Shown: positions 62,700-64,000 of the stretch, one piece after another
Position numbering within the stretch: position 1 is the stretch's first letter
Layout: every line of letters begins with the position of its first letter
Source: Seriola aureovittata
Taxonomy: Eukaryota; Chordata; Actinopteri; Carangiformes; Carangidae
Direction: 5' to 3'
DNA length: 64,000 nt
Assembly: GCF_021018895.1 (NCBI RefSeq)
Contig: NC_079368.1
Coordinates: forward strand, 3,875,501-3,939,500
Made by a program: the position numbers and the translations under genes
The notes under the pieces: model-generated
Databases searched by the model: none
Told to the model about the DNA's origin: nothing
Seen by the model: only the letters and a program-made list of their open reading frames with translations

Positions 62700-64000
62700 G
62701 TCAGTTCCACTTAAACTCTGCACAGTTTCTGCACATAATTAGAACAACTTTGCGGATGGACTTTTAAAAATACAGAAGTTGTTTTTCTGAAGGAGGCCAG
62801 TGTTTCCCAGAGAACTGCATTCCATTTGTGGTGATAGCTGTGTGTCAAACAAAAAACAATCATTACTGCACCAACTCGTTCGGTGCGGTCAGTGGGGGTA
62901 GATTTCATATTGTACCACAGAGACACAGATAGGGATGGTAAACATTTAAAGGTCCCATATTGTATAAAGTGAGATTCTCATGTGTTTATTGATAATACAT
63001 CAGGTCTAGGTTCTATATTTATACTGTGAAAGTCAAATCAAATCAAAGTGCTCAGTCCACAGAGAAATGCACAAAGCCTGTATTCAGAAACTGAGCTTTA
63101 AAAGCAGCCATCAGGACTTCTTTAACTTTGTGATGTCACAACAAAGCAGTCACAGCTCTCAGCCATGCCCCAAGCCCCGCCCACCTGGACCCACCATCCA
63201 ACCTTGGAGGATTTTGTTTCTCTGAGTGTTTACCTGAAATCTGCTATATTTCTATTGGATAACTCAATAACTCAGTGAGCCAATCAGAAGAAAGGCTCAG
63301 AGCCTCCTCTCTTCTGATTAGCTCACTGACCTGTTGTTACTGGAGCTCCAGAGAGAAGCCTGAGAGAGGAGATGTAAAACTACATTGAGATGGTTTTTGG
63401 TTCTTAAAACAACAAATATATATTCTTATGGATCAACATATCAATTAAAACAAAGGAAAAGTGTAAAATATGAACCTTTTGAGGAAAAAAAAAGAAGAAA
63501 GAAAATCAATATGTTGTGGTCAATGTTGATATTGCGATATTGTGGTGGGCTAGCACAAATACATCAATCTGTTGGAAACACTGATGTCAGAAGTTAGTAA
63601 TACTTGGCTGACTTGTCAAAGATGAAAACATGCTGCCAAAAACTCCAAAAAATTATACAATGATAGCATTTCATTTACTAATGTTGTTAGTGGATGCCAT
63701 GCTATTATATATTTACTGTTTTTACCCATTTTTTCCTTTCACTTTTGTTTCCTGATGACATATTTCAATGCAAGTTCTTTTTAAGGCACTTTGTAGCATT
63801 GCAGCATGTCACCAATATTAGCATACTAGACATTTATCCGTTGCTGATATCCAGAGTGACTTAAATGACTTGAATGAGCTTACATTCCTGCCTCATTAGC
63901 ATTACAGACAACCAATAATAAGGATTGCGAGGGACAGATCCATAGTGCCCTGACAATATCCCTGTACCAGTGGGCTGAGAGAGAAGTGATGCATAGAGAA
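62700..64000 (+). other. 5' part of the intron after the first TSP1 exon
   Basis: The intron begins GTCAGT at 62700. About 250 nt in, the most complete copy of the three-copy MITE family is inserted (62946-63480). The rest is unique AT-rich sequence without a recognisable exon; the second TSP1 exon must lie beyond the window. Confidence 0.85.
62946..63480 (+). mobile_element. MITE family Z, most complete copy
   Basis: The termini TTAAAGGTCCCATATTGTA and AAAATATGAACCTTTT are inverted repeats. The body, from CTAGGTTCTATATTTATACT through CACAGAGAAATGCACAAAGC to GAGAGAGGAGATGTAAAACTA, matches the copies at 20347-20790 (reverse) and 47745-48006 (deleted). No open frame of interest. This is a non-autonomous DNA element; its superfamily cannot be fixed without a consensus. 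Confidence 0.88.

Larger units (their letters stand above)
1..64000 (+). other. unc5d: unc5d locus, partial (internal exons of an UNC5-family netrin receptor gene)
   Basis: Five + strand exons with AG/GT borders join into 813 nt of open frame covering Ig1, Ig2 and the first TSP1 repeat of an UNC5 receptor. UNC5 proteins are single-pass type I membrane receptors that bind netrins and, for UNC5D, FLRT proteins, and act in repulsive axon guidance, neuronal migration and dependence-receptor signalling (family knowledge). The D paralogue is favoured because segments such as [25 protein letters not shown] and [10 protein letters not shown] match UNC5D as I remember it better than A, B or C. The first coding exon (signal peptide) lies upstream and the second TSP1 repeat, membrane segment, ZU5, UPA and death domains lie downstream, so the gene runs through both window ends. 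Fish often keep two copies (unc5da, unc5db); the window does not say which this is. Confidence 0.93.

Noticed and set aside
1..64000. CRISPR array, operon or viral genes
   Set aside because: No regularly spaced repeats with unique spacers and no prokaryotic-type gene packing; the window is a vertebrate intron-exon landscape.

Overview
The window is non-coding-rich vertebrate DNA. It reads as a teleost fish, probably a percomorph, judged from many CA/GT microsatellites, tRNA-derived fish SINEs, short palindromic DNA transposons, a degraded L1-type LINE tail and large introns. No bacterial, viral or organellar gene was seen.

Only one protein-coding gene can be supported: the middle part of unc5d, a netrin/FLRT receptor of the UNC5 family, on the + strand. 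Five exons join without a stop or frameshift: 17714-17929, 47384-47527, 49421-49524, 61544-61724 and 62532-62699 (216+144+104+181+168 = 813 nt). All have AG/GT borders and matching phases. They encode the end of the N-terminal linker, Ig1 (two exons), Ig2 (two exons) and the first thrombospondin type 1 (TSP1) repeat. The signal-peptide exon lies upstream of base 1. The second TSP1 repeat, transmembrane segment, ZU5, UPA and death domains lie beyond base 64000. The D paralogue is chosen from remembered family sequences (for example the segments [26 protein letters not shown] and [11 protein letters not shown]); unc5da and unc5db of fish cannot be told apart here.

Layout: 1-17713 is the 3' part of the first intron, with a LINE fragment, AT-rich degenerate repeats, a ~229 bp tandem duplication, a core-type SINE, a (GT)46 tract and a nested palindrome. 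17930-47383 is a 29.5 kb intron with most of the repeats, including a 338 bp palindromic MITE, a 506 bp hAT-type insertion with a perfect 8 bp target-site duplication, and a 1031 bp element with terminal inverted repeats. 47528-49420 is short and carries a deleted copy of a three-copy MITE family. 49525-61543 holds a SINE, a large inverted repeat, a hAT-type MITE and several unique GC-richer stretches that could be regulatory. 61725-62531 is short and has a (CTT)n tract just before the branch point of the TSP1 exon. 62700-64000 is the start of the next intron, with the most complete copy of the three-copy MITE family.

No new biological system was found. The most informative observations concern the mobile elements nested in the introns, a few unusual residues in the receptor ectodomain, and repeats placed very close to splice sites. 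All sequence comparisons were done by eye; no database search was run.
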